From: Paenibacillus dauci
Lineage (GTDB): Bacteria; Bacillota; Bacilli; Paenibacillales; Paenibacillaceae
Length of the DNA stretch: 64,000 nucleotides
NCBI RefSeq assembly: GCF_000971985.1
Contig: NZ_LAQQ01000002.1
Span: 620,001 to 684,000, forward strand
Direction: 5' to 3'
Below the pieces are notes generated by a model, which was not told where the DNA came from, searched no databases, and was given only the letters and a program-made list of their open reading frames with translations. Position 1 is the first letter of the stretch. Each line of letters starts with the position of its first letter. The position numbers and the translations under genes are program-made. Below are positions 1-7,795 of this stretch, piece after piece.

Positions 1-1
1 A

Positions 2-940
2 CTGGCATTTTCAGTGGCAAAAGGCAGCAGGCAGATTCCGCTGGATGTGGTCTGGCAGGCTATTGTAGCTTTTAACCCGGCTAATCAGGATCACCAGGTG
101 ATCTGGGAGCTTCGGCTTCCGCGGGCGATCGCTGGCGCACTGGTTGGTGCTGCTTTTGCAGTGGCCGGTGCGTTGATGCAGGGGATGACTCGCAATCCGC
201 TGGCAGATCCGGGACTGCTCGGAGTCAATGCCGGTGCAGGTTTTATGCTGGCGCTGTGCTTTGCCTTTTTCCCGGGGATGAGCTTTAATCAGCTCATCAT
301 GTTTTCCTTTATCGGTGCTGCTGTCAGCGTAGTAATCGTCTACGGGATCGGTTCAATCGCCAAAGGCGGTCTGACACCGGTACGGCTCGCACTGGCAGGC
401 TCTGCCGTAGCGGCGATGCTGGTTGCATTATCCGAAGGAATTGCACTGTATTTTCGGATATCGCAAGATCTGGCATTCTGGTATGCAGGCGGTGTGGCAG
501 GAGTAACCTGGTCTCAGGTTGATATTTTGTGGCCATGGATCGCTGGTGCACTCATTGGGGCATTGTTGTTGTCCCGATCGATAACGATTCTCAGTCTGGG
601 AGACGATGTTGCCTCTGGACTGGGACAGCGAACCGGTCTGGTACGTCTCGGTGCGGTACTGGTTGTCATGGTGCTTGCAGGCGCTTCGGTCTCCACCGTG
701 GGCGCGATTGGATTCATCGGTCTGATGATTCCTCATGCAGCCCGTGCACTGGTCGGTGTTGATTACAAATGGGTTATTCCAACCTCTGCTATTCTGGGAG
801 CGCTGCTGCTTGTTTTCGCCGATACTTTCGGACGGTTGCTGAATCCGCCGACCGAACAACCGGTGAGTGCGCTGATTGCCCTGATCGGGGTTCCTTACTT
901 CTTCTATGTCATTCGGAAGAAAGTGGGGGATAACTTTTGA
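2..940 (+). CDS. FecCD-family iron-siderophore ABC permease, 5' end cut by window
   Basis: Integral membrane subunit of a ferric-siderophore importer. The reading frame is open to the first bases of the window. A GTG at 14 exists, but the protein would then lack the first membrane helix normal for this roughly 330-residue family, so the gene most likely starts upstream. The visible part has the FecCD hallmarks: LRLPRAIAGALVGAAFAVAG, the NPLADPGLLG loop and the GFIGLMIPHAAR segment near the C-terminus that contacts the ATPase. Its stop overlaps the next permease by 4 nt, so the two are translationally coupled and probably form a heterodimeric channel. Substrate cannot be read from sequence; the trio resembles Bacillus YfiZ-YfhA with YusV. 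No Fur box is visible in the part shown. Confidence 0.93.
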   Translation: MAFSVAKGSRQIPLDVVWQAIVAFNPANQDHQVIWELRLPRAIAGALVGAAFAVAGALMQGMTRNPLADPGLLGVNAGAGFMLALCFAFFPGMSFNQLIMFSFIGAAVSVVIVYGIGSIAKGGLTPVRLALAGSAVAAMLVALSEGIALYFRISQDLAFWYAGGVAGVTWSQVDILWPWIAGALIGALLLSRSITILSLGDDVASGLGQRTGLVRLGAVLVVMVLAGASVSTVGAIGFIGLMIPHAARALVGVDYKWVIPTSAILGALLLVFADTFGRLLNPPTEQPVSALIALIGVPYFFYVIRKKVGDNF

Positions 941-1962
941 GTCCAGTTATTTTTAATCGTAAACGTACGGTGCGAACGACGATTACAATCGTTGCACTGC
1001 TCATTATTGCTTTTATTGTATTGCTACTCAGCATGAATACAGGTTTTACCAAAATGTCACCTACGGAAGTACTGCGTACGCTGTTTGGTGGCGGTACGCC
1101 GCGGGACAATCTGATTCTGTTTGAATTCCGACTGCCACGTATTGTGATTGCACTGCTTGTCGGCACAGGGTTGGCGATTGCCGGTGCGATTCTGCAGGGG
1201 GTGTCCCGCAATGCACTGGCCGATCCCGGTATACTCGGCATTAACTCCGGTGCGGGACTGGCTGTCGTACTGTTTGTAGTTACGAATCCGATGCGTGAAT
1301 CCGCATCGCCAATGTTTATGCCTTTGCTGGCACTGGTAGGCGGCTTTGCAGCTGCAGCGATTATTTATCTGATGGCTTACAAAAAGGATAAAGGCATCTC
1401 GTCATCACGACTCGTCTTGTCCGGTATCGCGCTGGCGGCGGGGATCAATGCACTGATGATTGTGCTCACCCTGCAGATGGACCCGAATGAGTTTAACTTT
1501 ATCGCGACCTGGCAGGCGGGCAGTATCTGGGGCAGCAGCTGGAAGTTCGTGATTGCATTGCTTCCATGGATTATCGTCCTGCTGCCGGCAGCTTTGTGGA
1601 AAGCAAGACAACTAAATGTATTTTCACTGGGCGACGATACAGCGACAGGGCTGGGCTCTTATCTGAACAAGCAGCGTCTGCTGCTGTTGATTATCGCCGT
1701 AGCACTGAGCGCTTCGTGTGTGGCAGTGAGCGGCGGGATCGGATTCATTGGCTTGCTGGGTCCGCATATTGCCCGTCGTCTGGTTGGTCCGCGATATGAA
1801 CATGTGATTCCGGTATCGGCATTGATCGGCGCAGTATTGCTGCTGATCGCGGATATGGTCGGCCGGACACTGATGGAGAATGCCGAGATCCCGGCAGGCG
1901 TTATGGTTGCAATTATCGGTGGCCCTTATTTCCTTTATCTGCTGGCCCGTTCGAGAGCCTGA
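937..1962 (+). CDS. FecCD-family iron-siderophore ABC permease, second subunit
   Basis: Second permease of the importer, 341 residues, the usual family length. It starts with TTG, whose last two bases belong to the TGA stop of the preceding permease (TTGA overlap), preceded by a GTGGGGGA ribosome binding site. Conserved motifs are LRLPRIVIALLVGTGLAIAG (shown as family-type helix 2), NALADPGILGINSGAG and GFIGLLGPHIARRLVG, the coupling region for the ATPase. About ten hydrophobic segments are visible. It should pair with the upstream permease to pass a Fe(III)-siderophore delivered by a lipoprotein not present in this window. A 225-nt gap with its own likely promoter separates it from the ATPase gene. 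Confidence 0.95.
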   Translation: MSPVIFNRKRTVRTTITIVALLIIAFIVLLLSMNTGFTKMSPTEVLRTLFGGGTPRDNLILFEFRLPRIVIALLVGTGLAIAGAILQGVSRNALADPGILGINSGAGLAVVLFVVTNPMRESASPMFMPLLALVGGFAAAAIIYLMAYKKDKGISSSRLVLSGIALAAGINALMIVLTLQMDPNEFNFIATWQAGSIWGSSWKFVIALLPWIIVLLPAALWKARQLNVFSLGDDTATGLGSYLNKQRLLLLIIAVALSASCVAVSGGIGFIGLLGPHIARRLVGPRYEHVIPVSALIGAVLLLIADMVGRTLMENAEIPAGVMVAIIGGPYFLYLLARSRA

Positions 1963-2111
1963 AATACGGTTCAAGCGAATTACGTCTTTTTTTTGGAAAG
2001 TAAAAAGCTGTTGGATATATACCTCTGCCGTTGATAGCCGTCAATAAATGAATGATTATGCAATTCGTAAATGATGTCTGCCAGACAGAGCCATTGGCAG
2101 CAATAATACGA

Positions 2112-2139
2112 TTGCCGGGATTTGCCACTATTATATAAA
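2112..2139 (+). promoter_or_regulatory. Candidate sigma-A promoter of the ABC ATPase gene
   Basis: TTGCCG (2112-2117) and TATAAA (2134-2139) are separated by 16 bp, about 50 nt before the ATPase start codon. This would let the ATPase be made independently of the permeases, as expected if it serves several importers like B. subtilis YusV. Confidence 0.45.
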
Positions 2140-2187
2140 GCAGCGCAGAATACGAATCTGCAGCTGACTGAAAGGGATGGATGAACT

Positions 2188-3054
2188 ATGGTGCGTTTGA
2201 TGACGTCGAAGCTGGACATTGCCTATGAGGACCGTCTGATTGTTGAGGATTTGAATATCCAGATTCCACAAGGCCAGATTACTGCGCTGGTCGGTGCGAA
2301 TGGATCGGGGAAATCCACGATCCTGAAGACGATGGCACGTATTATGCAGCCCAAATCCGGTGCCGTGCTGCTCGACGGCAAATCAATCCATAAGCAGTCT
2401 ACCCGTGAAGTCGCCAAGCAACTCGCTATTCTGCCTCAGACGCCAACCGCTCCCGAAGGATTGACAGTAACGGAACTGGTCTCCTACGGCCGCTTCCCAT
2501 ACCAAAAAGGATTTGGCTCGATGAAAGCCGAAGACAAGGAAAAAATCGCCTGGGCGATAGAAGCAACGGGTATGATGGATTTCCATGATCGTCCGATTGA
2601 CCAGCTCTCCGGTGGTCAGCGCCAGCGTGCATGGATTGCCATGTCCCTGGCTCAGGATACGGAGATTCTGTTCCTCGATGAGCCAACGACCTATCTGGAT
2701 ATGGCGCATCAGCTGGAAGTACTGCAGCTGCTGGAGAAGCTCAATGCGACATCCGGCCGCAGCATTATTATGGTTGTGCACGATCTGAATCATGCATCCC
2801 GTTATGCCCATCATATGATTGCTATCAAAAAGGGCAAAGCGATCGCTGAAGGTACGCCGGTTGAAGTCATGAACTGCGATGTGCTGCGTGATGTATTCGG
2901 GATTGAAGCCGATATTGTGGTTGATCCGCGCAGCGGTGTACCACTCTGTCTGCCATATGCGCTGGCAGGTAATGTACATGCCGCGGTTGCTGCCGAGCAG
3001 CAGGTACAGGAAGTACGTCAACACAGTCAGCTGCGTACCGCTGCTCAGAACTAA
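2188..3054 (+). CDS. ABC transporter ATP-binding protein, ferric siderophore import
   Basis: Cytoplasmic ATPase that powers FecCD permeases; 288 residues. Walker A is GANGSGKST (about residues 36-44), the signature is LSGGQRQR (about 140), Walker B is ILFLDEPTTYLD and the switch histidine lies in VVHDLNH. The sequence is strikingly like B. subtilis YusV (FeuV), which energises several siderophore importers. The start is ATG 2188 behind AAAGGGATGG. The gene has its own candidate promoter and a strong terminator downstream. The C-terminal 30 residues are Gln/Ala-rich and not typical of the family core. Assignment to siderophore uptake rests on family similarity and the two adjacent permeases. 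Confidence 0.95.
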   Translation: MVRLMTSKLDIAYEDRLIVEDLNIQIPQGQITALVGANGSGKSTILKTMARIMQPKSGAVLLDGKSIHKQSTREVAKQLAILPQTPTAPEGLTVTELVSYGRFPYQKGFGSMKAEDKEKIAWAIEATGMMDFHDRPIDQLSGGQRQRAWIAMSLAQDTEILFLDEPTTYLDMAHQLEVLQLLEKLNATSGRSIIMVVHDLNHASRYAHHMIAIKKGKAIAEGTPVEVMNCDVLRDVFGIEADIVVDPRSGVPLCLPYALAGNVHAAVAAEQQVQEVRQHSQLRTAAQN

Positions 3055-3115
3055 TTCCTATATCCTATCTATCTGCAGCATGAAGTTCTTCCTTTCTTCA
3101 TAACAAGAACACTCG

Positions 3116-3157
3116 AAAGCCGCCTCTACCGGAATCAGCCGGAGAAGCGGCTTTTTG
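3116..3157 (+). terminator. Rho-independent terminator after the siderophore ABC operon
   Basis: The arms AAAGCCGC..CCGG and CCGG..AAGCGGCTTT form a GC-rich hairpin followed by TTTTT, 60 nt after the ATPase stop codon. Confidence 0.85.
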
Positions 3158-3354
3158 TTATATATGAGCCTATCGGTATATCGCTATAGTCATACATTCC
3201 TCGCGTCTTGCATTCAAATGCCTCTTGCCAAAAGTTAGTTACCAACAACCATTAATTACATTTACTTACAGCACATTCTACGAATAGGGTCAATATATCC
3301 CCTCACGAATAAAATGTGAAAAATTGAACAAAGTATGAACATTACCAAAACCTA

Positions 3355-3383
3355 TTGTAATGTGATAAAAATCACAATATAAT
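3355..3383 (+). promoter_or_regulatory. nox promoter with an operator palindrome in its spacer
   Basis: The -35 TTGTAA (3355-3360) and perfect -10 TATAAT (3378-3383) are 17 bp apart. The whole spacer, 3361-3376, is the perfect palindrome TGTGAT-AAAA-ATCACA. It fits the FNR-type box TGTGA-N6-TCACA and, with flanks, the Rex box TTGTGAA-N4-TTCACAA (11 of 14 positions). A protein bound there would block RNA polymerase, so repression (Rex-like, relieved by NADH) fits the position better than activation. Confidence 0.75.
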
Positions 3384-3392
3384 AAGACTACA

Positions 3393-3410
3393 AGGTGAAA
3401 TGATTCACAA
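3393..3410 (+). promoter_or_regulatory. Second Rex-like operator of nox
   Basis: Read on the minus strand the site is TTGTGAA-TCAT-TTCACCT, matching 12 of 14 fixed positions of the Rex consensus. It lies about 33 bp (three helical turns) from the centre of the promoter palindrome, just downstream of the expected transcription start. A weaker third copy (11 of 14) is at 3314-3331. Confidence 0.6.
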
Positions 3411-3559
3411 GCGAAAAACATTCGTTGTCCCCTTGGACAGATGGTCTGTGAATACATCATCTGATGTTGACCTTATCGTTTGATTTTCAGTTCACTTACT
3501 ACCATGACATGACAGACACAAGCTTCATCAAATACAGATTTACTCAGGAGGAAACAATC

Positions 3560-4921
3560 ATGAAAGTAGCTGTTATTGGATGTACTCACGCCGGAACTTC
3601 CGCTATTGTGAACACTGCTAAATTATACCCGGATGCACAAATTACCGTATACGAACGTAACGACAATATCTCGTTCCTGTCTTGCGGTATTGCACTCTAT
3701 GTTGGTGGCGTAGTAGAGGATGCACAGGGATTGTTCTACTCTTCGCCACAGCAGCTGGCCGAGCTGGGTGTCACTACCAAGATGCTGCATGAAGTGACCT
3801 CCGTGAATACCGATGCCAAGACGCTGACTGCACGTGACCTGACTACAGGTATTGAATTGACGGACACCTATGACAAACTGATCGTGACTACAGGCTCTTG
3901 GCCGATCATTCCGAAGTTCGAAGGTATCGAACTGGATAATATCGTATTGTCCAAAAATTTTAACCATTCCAACACGATTATCGAAAAAGCCAAATCCGCC
4001 CGTAATATTGTAGTCGTTGGTGCCGGTTATATCGGTGTCGAGCTGGTCGAAGCATTTGAAATGAACGGCAAACAGGTGACCCTGATCGATGCCGAAGATC
4101 GCATTCTCAGCAAATACCTGGACCCTGAGTTTACTGCCCGTACCGAAGATCTGCTGACCAGCAAAGGAATCCAGCTGGCACTGGGTGAGAAAGTCGTGAA
4201 GTTCAATGGTGAAAATGGCAAAGTAAGCACCGTCGTTACTGATAAAGGCGAACACGCTGCCGATATGGTTATTCTCTGCATCGGCTTCCGTCCGCAAACT
4301 GAACTGCTGACCGGTCAGGTCGATATGCTGCCCAATGGTGCCATTGTCGTCGACAAATACATGCAGACCAGCAAAAAAGACGTATTTGCCGCTGGTGACA
4401 GCTGTGCCGTCTTCTACAACCCGACCCGTCAACATGCCTATATCCCGCTGGCAACCAATGCCGTACGTATGGGTACGCTTGTAGCACGCAACCTGGTGAC
4501 TCCAACCAATGAATATATGGGTACACAGGGTACATCGGGTATCAAGATTTATGAGCAGAATATTGCCGGTACCGGTATGACCGAGACTTCTGCCCGTCTG
4601 GCGGGTCTGGATGTGGAGACTTCCACCTTCCAGGATCACTATCGTCCGGAGTTCATGCCAACCCATGAGACAGTTACTCTAAAAGTAGTATATGAAAAAG
4701 ACAGCCGCCGTATTCTGGGCGCACAGATTATGTCCGAAGCCGATCTGACCCAGTCGATCAATACCATCTCGGTATGTATCCAGACCGGTATGACCGTAGA
4801 TCAGCTGGCATTCGTGGACTTCTTCTTCCAGCCGCATTACAACAAACCGTGGAACTACCTGAACAGTGTAGGTCTGCAGGCGCTGGCTCCGGTAGAAGCC
4901 AGACAGCCGGTTACGATCTAA
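3560..4921 (+). CDS. nox: NADH oxidase, NoxE / CoA-disulfide reductase family
   Basis: FAD-dependent cytoplasmic oxidoreductase, 453 residues, most like the water-forming NADH oxidases of lactic acid bacteria: it reduces O2 to H2O and regenerates NAD+. Features: N-terminal FAD fold with GCTHAG, the conserved His10, the redox-active Cys42 in FLSCGIALYVGG, the second dinucleotide fold GAGYIG (about 155), the FAD motif AAGDSC and a C-terminal dimerisation domain. The start is ATG 3560 behind AGGAGG; an in-frame ATG at 3464 would add a tail with no homology and no ribosome site. The two Rex-like operators imply induction when NADH accumulates. CoA-disulfide reductase activity is the main alternative; the extended similarity to NoxE favours oxidase. 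Confidence 0.9.
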   Translation: MKVAVIGCTHAGTSAIVNTAKLYPDAQITVYERNDNISFLSCGIALYVGGVVEDAQGLFYSSPQQLAELGVTTKMLHEVTSVNTDAKTLTARDLTTGIELTDTYDKLIVTTGSWPIIPKFEGIELDNIVLSKNFNHSNTIIEKAKSARNIVVVGAGYIGVELVEAFEMNGKQVTLIDAEDRILSKYLDPEFTARTEDLLTSKGIQLALGEKVVKFNGENGKVSTVVTDKGEHAADMVILCIGFRPQTELLTGQVDMLPNGAIVVDKYMQTSKKDVFAAGDSCAVFYNPTRQHAYIPLATNAVRMGTLVARNLVTPTNEYMGTQGTSGIKIYEQNIAGTGMTETSARLAGLDVETSTFQDHYRPEFMPTHETVTLKVVYEKDSRRILGAQIMSEADLTQSINTISVCIQTGMTVDQLAFVDFFFQPHYNKPWNYLNSVGLQALAPVEARQPVTI

Positions 4922-5151
4922 GTCTGAAGGAACAGTATTCTGAATCTTCTTTAACTGATTATGTGAAATGCAACACAATCTTTCCCAGGTTATTCCGGCA
5001 GTATAGCAGAGCCGGTCAAACAGGATTTCGAACTTTGAACATCCGGCTGCCAATCGGTATTTTATCGGGATGCAGTAGGTTCTGCTCTCTGCCGTTAACA
5101 TATATTCATGGTCAAGCGTAACGGTTTATCACAAATGTCTTCCTTCTATTT

Positions 5152-5187
5152 GCCCGTATGATTTTTATGCATACGGGCTTTTTTTTA
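5152..5187 (+). terminator. Rho-independent terminator after nox
   Basis: A perfect 9-bp stem GCCCGTATG / CATACGGGC is followed by eight T residues. Confidence 0.9.
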
Positions 5188-5202
5188 TGGGTATCGTGAC
5201 AT

Positions 5203-5220
5203 TTGTTACTTTTTTCACAA
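5203..5220 (+). promoter_or_regulatory. Rex-like box upstream of the formate/nitrite transporter
   Basis: TTGTTACTTTTTTCACAA matches the Rex consensus TTGTGAA-N4-TTCACAA at 12 of 14 fixed positions. It ends 55 nt before the transporter start. It resembles the nox operators, suggesting shared redox control. Confidence 0.5.
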
Positions 5221-5275
5221 AGTATATCCATTAAAATTGAAATATGAGAAATACACATAGAGGAGAGATCATATC

Positions 5276-6169
5276 ATGGCTTACTACAAACCGCAGCAAA
5301 TTGCTATGAATACGATAGAGACCGGTGTAACCAAGGCTCGTTCCAGCTGGACCCAGATGCTGGTACTCGGATTTCTGGCAGGGGCATTTATTGCGATCGG
5401 ATTTCTGCTGGATATTAGAGTTATTGCCAATACGCCGGAATCCTGGGGCAGTTTTGCCAACTTTATCGGGGCCTCGCTGTTCCCGGTTGGCCTGATACTG
5501 GTACTGGTTGCCGGAGGGGAACTGCTGACCGGTAATATGATGGCGGTACCGCTGGCTCGTATGGCCAAACGAATCTCCAGCATGGAGATGGTACGGAACC
5601 TGTTTGCGATCACGATCGCCAATCTGATGGGAGCGCTGTTTGTCGCTTATTTCTTCGGGCATATTGTAGGCATGACGGAGACCGGACCTTATTTAACCAA
5701 AACGGTAGAGATGGCCGGTCACAAGCTGGAAGGGGATTTCCTGCAAATGTTCCTGTCCGGTATTGGTTGTAACTGGCTCGTCGCTCTGGCCGTCTGGCTG
5801 TCTTACAGTGCAGATAGTATCAGTGGCAAAATTCTGGGTATCTGGTTCCCAACGATGGCTTTTGTAGCGATCGGCTTCCAGCACGTTGTTGCCAATATGT
5901 TCTTGATTCCGGCTGCGATCTTCGCAGGTTATTATTCCTGGGGACAATATCTGATGAACTTTGTGCCGGTCTGGCTCGGTAATCTGACAGGAGGGGCTCT
6001 ATTCGTCGCTTGTGCCTATTTTGTAGCCTATGTACACAAGCCGCAGTCCTCGTCTTCAGTGCCTGCAGCAGGAACAGGTTCAGCAGTCGGTGGATATCAG
6101 CCATCCAGTGCTACAGCCAGTGCAGGGACGCCTGCAGCGATGGCTTTGCAGCATAGTGATCGGGTGTAA
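5276..6169 (+). CDS. Formate/nitrite transporter (FNT family, FocA/NirC-like)
   Basis: Pentameric channel of the inner membrane for formate, nitrite or a related small monovalent anion; 297 residues. Family signatures: GGELLTGNM after helix 2, GIGCNWLV before helix 5, GFQHVVANMF carrying the pore histidine, and GNLTGG. About six membrane segments run from residue 28 to 255. The last 45 residues are a Ser/Ala/Gly-rich cytoplasmic tail of low complexity, longer than in most relatives. The start is ATG 5276 behind AGGAGAG. The gene is monocistronic: it has its own upstream redox box and a strong terminator. No formate lyase, formate dehydrogenase or nitrite reductase gene lies nearby, so the transported anion is undecided. 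Confidence 0.92.
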   Translation: MAYYKPQQIAMNTIETGVTKARSSWTQMLVLGFLAGAFIAIGFLLDIRVIANTPESWGSFANFIGASLFPVGLILVLVAGGELLTGNMMAVPLARMAKRISSMEMVRNLFAITIANLMGALFVAYFFGHIVGMTETGPYLTKTVEMAGHKLEGDFLQMFLSGIGCNWLVALAVWLSYSADSISGKILGIWFPTMAFVAIGFQHVVANMFLIPAAIFAGYYSWGQYLMNFVPVWLGNLTGGALFVACAYFVAYVHKPQSSSSVPAAGTGSAVGGYQPSSATASAGTPAAMALQHSDRV

Positions 6170-6220
6170 GACAACACTTGCTTCATGTTACCTCGTCAAA
6201 TCGGTGATTATAATAAATAT

Positions 6221-6269
6221 AAATCGCGGTAAGCATCATCTGAAAAGATGAATGCTTACCGCGATTTTA
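6221..6269 (+). terminator. Terminator after the formate/nitrite transporter
   Basis: A very long hairpin: 21-nt arms AAATCGCGGTAAGCAT-CATCT and AGATG-A-ATGCTTACCGCGATTT with a GAAA tetraloop and one bulged A, ending in TTTTAT. The A-rich left arm could make it bidirectional. Confidence 0.85.
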
Positions 6270-6403
6270 TATTGTTAGATAGAGGTATACTTTCTAGTAT
6301 TATAAGCTCCAATCAGACTGATCAACTGACTAGATTGATTGAAAAGCCGACCATTGGGTAATAGATACACTACATACGCCATTGAGGCTCAAGAGGTGTA
6401 ATC

Positions 6404-7612
6404 ATGAAAAATGTAGAAAAATTAGTAGAGCGACAGCAAGAGTTGGAGATGGAATTACAGCAGCTTCGCCTTGAACTGGGTGAATGTCAGCAAGCCAGAG
6501 CCGATGCGCAAAAGGTAGCTGAAGATAAATCCAATTTTATTGCCATGCTCAGTCATGAGATCCGGACACCGATGAATGGTATTCTGTCGATGGCTGAACT
6601 GTTGTACAAAACCGAACTGGATGAAGAGCAGAACAGCTATGTACAGATTCTGCAGACCAGCAGTAATTCTCTGATGGCTTTGGTAAATAACCTGCTCGAT
6701 ATCGGCAAGATGGAAGCCGGCAAAATGAAACTGAATAAAGATCCGTTTGACGTGATTAATACAATAGAGGATCTGACCTATGCACTCGCTCCCCGTGCTT
6801 TTGAAAAAGGAGTCGGTGTGCATCTGAATGTGCATTCGGATATCCCGTTGTTCGTGATTGGCGATGTGCTCAAGGTAAGGCAGATCATTATGAATTTACT
6901 GCAAAATGCTATTAAATTTACGAATACGGGAGATATTAAAGTCTCTCTTTTTATGCTGCCACCTATGGTAAAAGGCAAGCTTACTGTGAAAATTGCGATT
7001 GAAGATACCGGTATCGGGATGTCGACAGAGCAATTGAAGCATATTTTCGAAGTATACAGCCAGCTTCACTCCGATCAGGAACATGTCTATGGAGGAACCG
7101 GTCTGGGCTTGTCGATCAGCAAGCATCTGGTAGAGCTGATGGGCGGCGAGATCCGGCTAGAAAGCATGCACGGCGTTGGGACAGAAGTCAGTGTTATTCT
7201 GGATTTTGAGGAGTATACGGATCTGCCATCGATTCCTTTTCAAGAGGATATTCTGCAGGGAATTCGTATTTTGCTGTTGGACAGCAATGCGGAAAGTGTT
7301 GGGATCATCTCTGATATGTTGACCGAATGGGGCGCCAAAGTCACTACTTCTTCCAGTATGGATGAACGCTTTTTTGACGAAATGTACCATCATGCCTATG
7401 ATCTGACACTTGTGGATCTTACCATGATCGATCGGGAGCGCTGGCTTCAGGATCGGGCGAAGATTCAGAATCAATGCGTATTTCTGCTTGCACCGCTTGG
7501 TGAGAAAGTGGAGGGTGACTTCCGGGATACTTTTGATACGATTATTACCAAGCCTGTCCGCAAAATTCATATTCTCAATAGCATACTGGCGTTGCAGCAA
7601 AGCCAGCGTTAG
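6404..7612 (+). CDS. Cytoplasmic hybrid-type sensor histidine kinase
   Basis: Signal-transduction kinase, 402 residues, with no signal peptide or membrane segment. Order: N-terminal coiled coil rich in Glu/Gln (1-42), dimerisation/phosphoacceptor domain with SHEIRTPMNG (His51), ATPase domain with the N box LLQNAIKFT, DTGIGM and GGTGLGLSISKHLVELMGG, and a C-terminal receiver-like domain (about 285-395). The receiver keeps an Asp in LTLVDLTM and the Lys in TKPV, but its acidic pair is reduced to a single Asp (LLLDSN), so phosphotransfer may be weak or absent. The input is unknown; the coiled coil may bind a partner sensor. Start ATG 6404 behind AGAGGTG. No response regulator is adjacent. Confidence 0.88.
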   Translation: MKNVEKLVERQQELEMELQQLRLELGECQQARADAQKVAEDKSNFIAMLSHEIRTPMNGILSMAELLYKTELDEEQNSYVQILQTSSNSLMALVNNLLDIGKMEAGKMKLNKDPFDVINTIEDLTYALAPRAFEKGVGVHLNVHSDIPLFVIGDVLKVRQIIMNLLQNAIKFTNTGDIKVSLFMLPPMVKGKLTVKIAIEDTGIGMSTEQLKHIFEVYSQLHSDQEHVYGGTGLGLSISKHLVELMGGEIRLESMHGVGTEVSVILDFEEYTDLPSIPFQEDILQGIRILLLDSNAESVGIISDMLTEWGAKVTTSSSMDERFFDEMYHHAYDLTLVDLTMIDRERWLQDRAKIQNQCVFLLAPLGEKVEGDFRDTFDTIITKPVRKIHILNSILALQQSQR

Positions 7613-7681
7613 CGTATATACCAGGATGTCTTGTCGGTATCCTGCAGCCAAAGCCGGATCCGATTATATTCGGCGATGCAC

Positions 7682-7716
7682 AAAAAGGACTTTTCCTTAT
7701 GGAAAGGTCCTTTTTG
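7682..7716. terminator. Bidirectional terminator between convergent kinase and chemoreceptor genes
   Basis: AAAAAGGACTTTTCC and GGAAAGGTCCTTTTT pair with one mismatch around a TTAT loop. A runs on one side and T runs on the other make it usable from both strands. Confidence 0.85.
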
Positions 7717-7795
7717 CTTAAGCATTTATTCTGCTCTGAATCTGGCGATCGGTCTGCTTGTGATCAGCCTGTTCCCAGTCATACGTGAAGACGGA

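Larger units (their letters stand above)
4922..5275 (+). other. Intergenic region between nox and the formate/nitrite transporter
   Basis: No credible gene. It holds the nox terminator and, next to the following gene, a Rex-like box. The open frames crossing it are continuations of shadow frames from nox. Confidence 0.6.

Noticed and set aside
1963..2187. Fur box before the siderophore ATPase gene
   Set aside because: I looked for TGATAAT-N-ATTATCA-like sequence; only partial half-sites (TGAATGATTATGCA) are present.
3464..3559. Extended N-terminus of the NADH oxidase from an ATG at 3464
   Set aside because: The extra residues show no family similarity and have no ribosome site, whereas ATG 3560 follows a perfect AGGAGG and begins the FAD fold.
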